Positions 57,601 through 60,600 of a stretch of 64,000 bases of DNA are shown here, piece by piece. The notes beneath the pieces were generated by a model. That model did not search any database and was not told the origin of the DNA. It was given only the letters and a program-made list of their open reading frames with translations. The stretch is from assembly GCA_964019695.1 (NCBI GenBank), contig OZ026519.1, positions 27,867,213 through 27,931,212 of the forward strand. The letters are read 5' to 3'. This DNA comes from Loripinus fragilis. Its lineage: Eukaryota; Mollusca; Bivalvia; Lucinida; Lucinidae. Position 1 is the first letter of the stretch, and each line of letters opens with the position of its first letter. The translations under genes were made by a program, and so were the position numbers.

Positions 57601-60600
57601 AAAAAATAAGTACTACTTTTTGTTCGTTTTAAATCAATCTGTATTAACTATGAAATTGTATATAAAATACTGAGATATGGGTAAAATATTGTGACAAGGA
57701 CAACATCTAAACACTGTAATATGTATGAGTTAAGTTTGATATACAACTCAAAACAAATCATACATGCTTGTTAGCTAACTGCACGGTTTACTTTTTTCCA
57801 GCAAACTCTTCTTTAGCTAAAGGCAAAGTTCAATTCTATCTGATGCAGCAAAATAGATGGGACCTAGTAACTACAATGGTGAATGATCCTGGAATAATAG
57901 TGAGCCCTAGTTATCCTTTTCACTATGCTAGTGGAGCACTACAAATTTGGGATATATTCTACGGTCCCACACTTTACATCAGTCTTGCTCTGCTCAACAT
58001 TTCCTTTGATAGAAACAAGGTACACTTTATATATAGAAAAAACCCTCCTCTCTAATAATAACTTATATTCCAGACTAATTGACCTTTGTTATATATATCG
58101 TTTATTGCAACCCAAATAAGCCTAACACCTTTCTTTGGGACATAAGCAAATATTACAAACCAACACTGATACCTCTGAAATAGGGCGTCTTATGTTCTGT
58201 GTTAATGTTTTGACTGTCTGCTTATATAATTTATATCGCAAATGAAGTATCACCTAACAACCCTGCAAGTCAAACTAAAACGGATGCAGCATGAAATACT
58301 ATTCACTTTAATGGGTTTATCTGCAAAGCGTAAAACTTATCATCTGTTTGATTGTTACACCGTTTATCATATAGTTCCCACATTTTTACTTAATTTTAAC
58401 AATACGTTTGAAAAGCAATTAAAATTTTTTAAGGCTATGCATAAAGCACTTTAATCAGGCATATCAAAAGTACAATGGGCGTTTTAATTGATTTCCATTA
58501 ACGGTACTATGCCAAGCATTATTGATGTAATACCCCCACCAAAAAAGACTATTGAAAGTATACTGACGTAAACTAAAAACGTCTTACTCATTATCATTGA
58601 TTTCTTAGCGATGATATACAAAGATGAACAGCCACGTAGTGCTTCGTCATGTAGAGGTTGGGCGATGTTGGAAAATGACTTTAATTTGATATGCAGGTGA
58701 CGCGCGACGTCATACAGGCTTAACATACACAAAACGACATTATGCATCAATCGCTTATGATTTCACTTTGAATTTGTACCAAGTTTGTGCCGTTAATGGT
58801 TTGCTAAACAATGAACAAATTTTGGATCATTTTTTTCAACCAGTTGTGCTTGTGAGTAATAACTTTATGGAATTATGACGTCATATTTAAGACAAAATGA
58901 AAGGTCTATTTACAAAACTTGCCAACATTCTCGTTTTGCTTTAAGTAATGGAAAAATGATAAGGGGGTACATTAGGTAAGTTACACATAATATGCCTACA
59001 TAAAAAATGGCGTTATTTAAGATGAGCTGTAACGCCAAATTGCCAGTCGTTGGTCTACGTTAACGTCTTTCAAAACGGTTGTCTGGAACACGTGTCAAAT
59101 TTCGTTTCCTCAGCAATTTTCGCTGGTTAAAGACTAAAGACTAATATTTTCACCCACTTTGCAAAGCCATGACGTTTAAGTTTTACTGAAATGCATGGCG
59201 AAAGGTGGGTGGGGTAAGTTGTTTCGTTCAGCAGATGCATACAAACATTGTCTGAACATTATATAAACGCATTTTCGGTAAAAAAGAGACTATTTTACAA
59301 TGGTAAAACACGTTTTTCTTGTCAACAGATTGTGTCTTGAAACAAAGTAAGTAAGGTTGCAAAGATCAGGAATCGATACAATCAAAGCAAGTTTGGCTAA
59401 AATCTTGTGTCACACAAAACTGGTTACCCCTGTCTCAAACTGAGGTCGTTTTCTCAGCCTCAAATATTCTTTAGCAAATTTGTTTTCATGAGATACGCTT
59501 GACTGATAAGATGTTATAATGCACTAAAACTTATAACTTTAGTCTGATCAGTCTAAGAGATATTCTCGTTTACTTTTAGATAAGGCGTTTTCATTGACGT
59601 CAGTATAGATATTTAATCACTTAAACAACTGCTTTCAGTTTGGCAAAATGTTTAAATCATCAATGTACCATTAAATAACTATATGCAAATAATGCAATGC
59701 TTATTTGATATTATCATGCCAAACAAAATGCTTGAAAGTCAGAATCAGACACTGTGTCTGCAATAACAAACAACAAATCAATCTATTTCACAACAAGAGA
59801 GGGACGCATGAATAAACACAATGTAAATACAAATAAATGCAAAAATCAAAAGCAAAATTCCCTTTACCAGAGTTGGAAGATTGCAAAATACAATTCAATG
59901 TGACCAGAAAATGGCACAATCAGAGATTACAGATCAAACTTAACTATCATGAGGATGATACATTTTAAATTAGAAAGGATAAAATAGTACAAAAAGGAAG
60001 TTAATATTGTTTCGTAATTATTTTGGTTAGTGTTGTGTTTATGGTTGTATCTATGCATAATGTTTTAGCCAGCACGTATTATTGTTGTACTTATAGCACT
60101 GACTAGTAACAAATAGTCTGGAAAAACTGATCCTTCAGAAATAGAGAGAACCTAAATTATTATAAAACAGCAGACGTGGTTTTATTTAGTCTGTTTATGA
60201 GAACTAATGGAAAGGGCAACAATTTACATTCTCCCTAGCACCGGCTTAAGCAATATTTTGCTTTCTGTCAGAACCCAATATTCCTGAAGGATCAAAATAA
60301 GAAAAAATATCAAACCTATATCGATGCACAGGGGGAAGCTTAACCAACTCCACACAGAAACAACGACAGGTGTTGCAGCCTCTAAATAATCTGAAAACAT
60401 ATCCTTCAGACATAGAGAGACTCGACAATATTAGAAAACAGCAGATACGGTTTTATTGAGTCTGTTCATGAGAAATAATGGAAAGTACAACAATTCTCAC
60501 GCCCCTTAGCACCGGCTTAAGCCATATTCTGCTTTCTGTTAGAACCTAATATTCCAGAAGGACCCGCCTATGAATAAAAATATAAAAAGTCTCATAGGCA

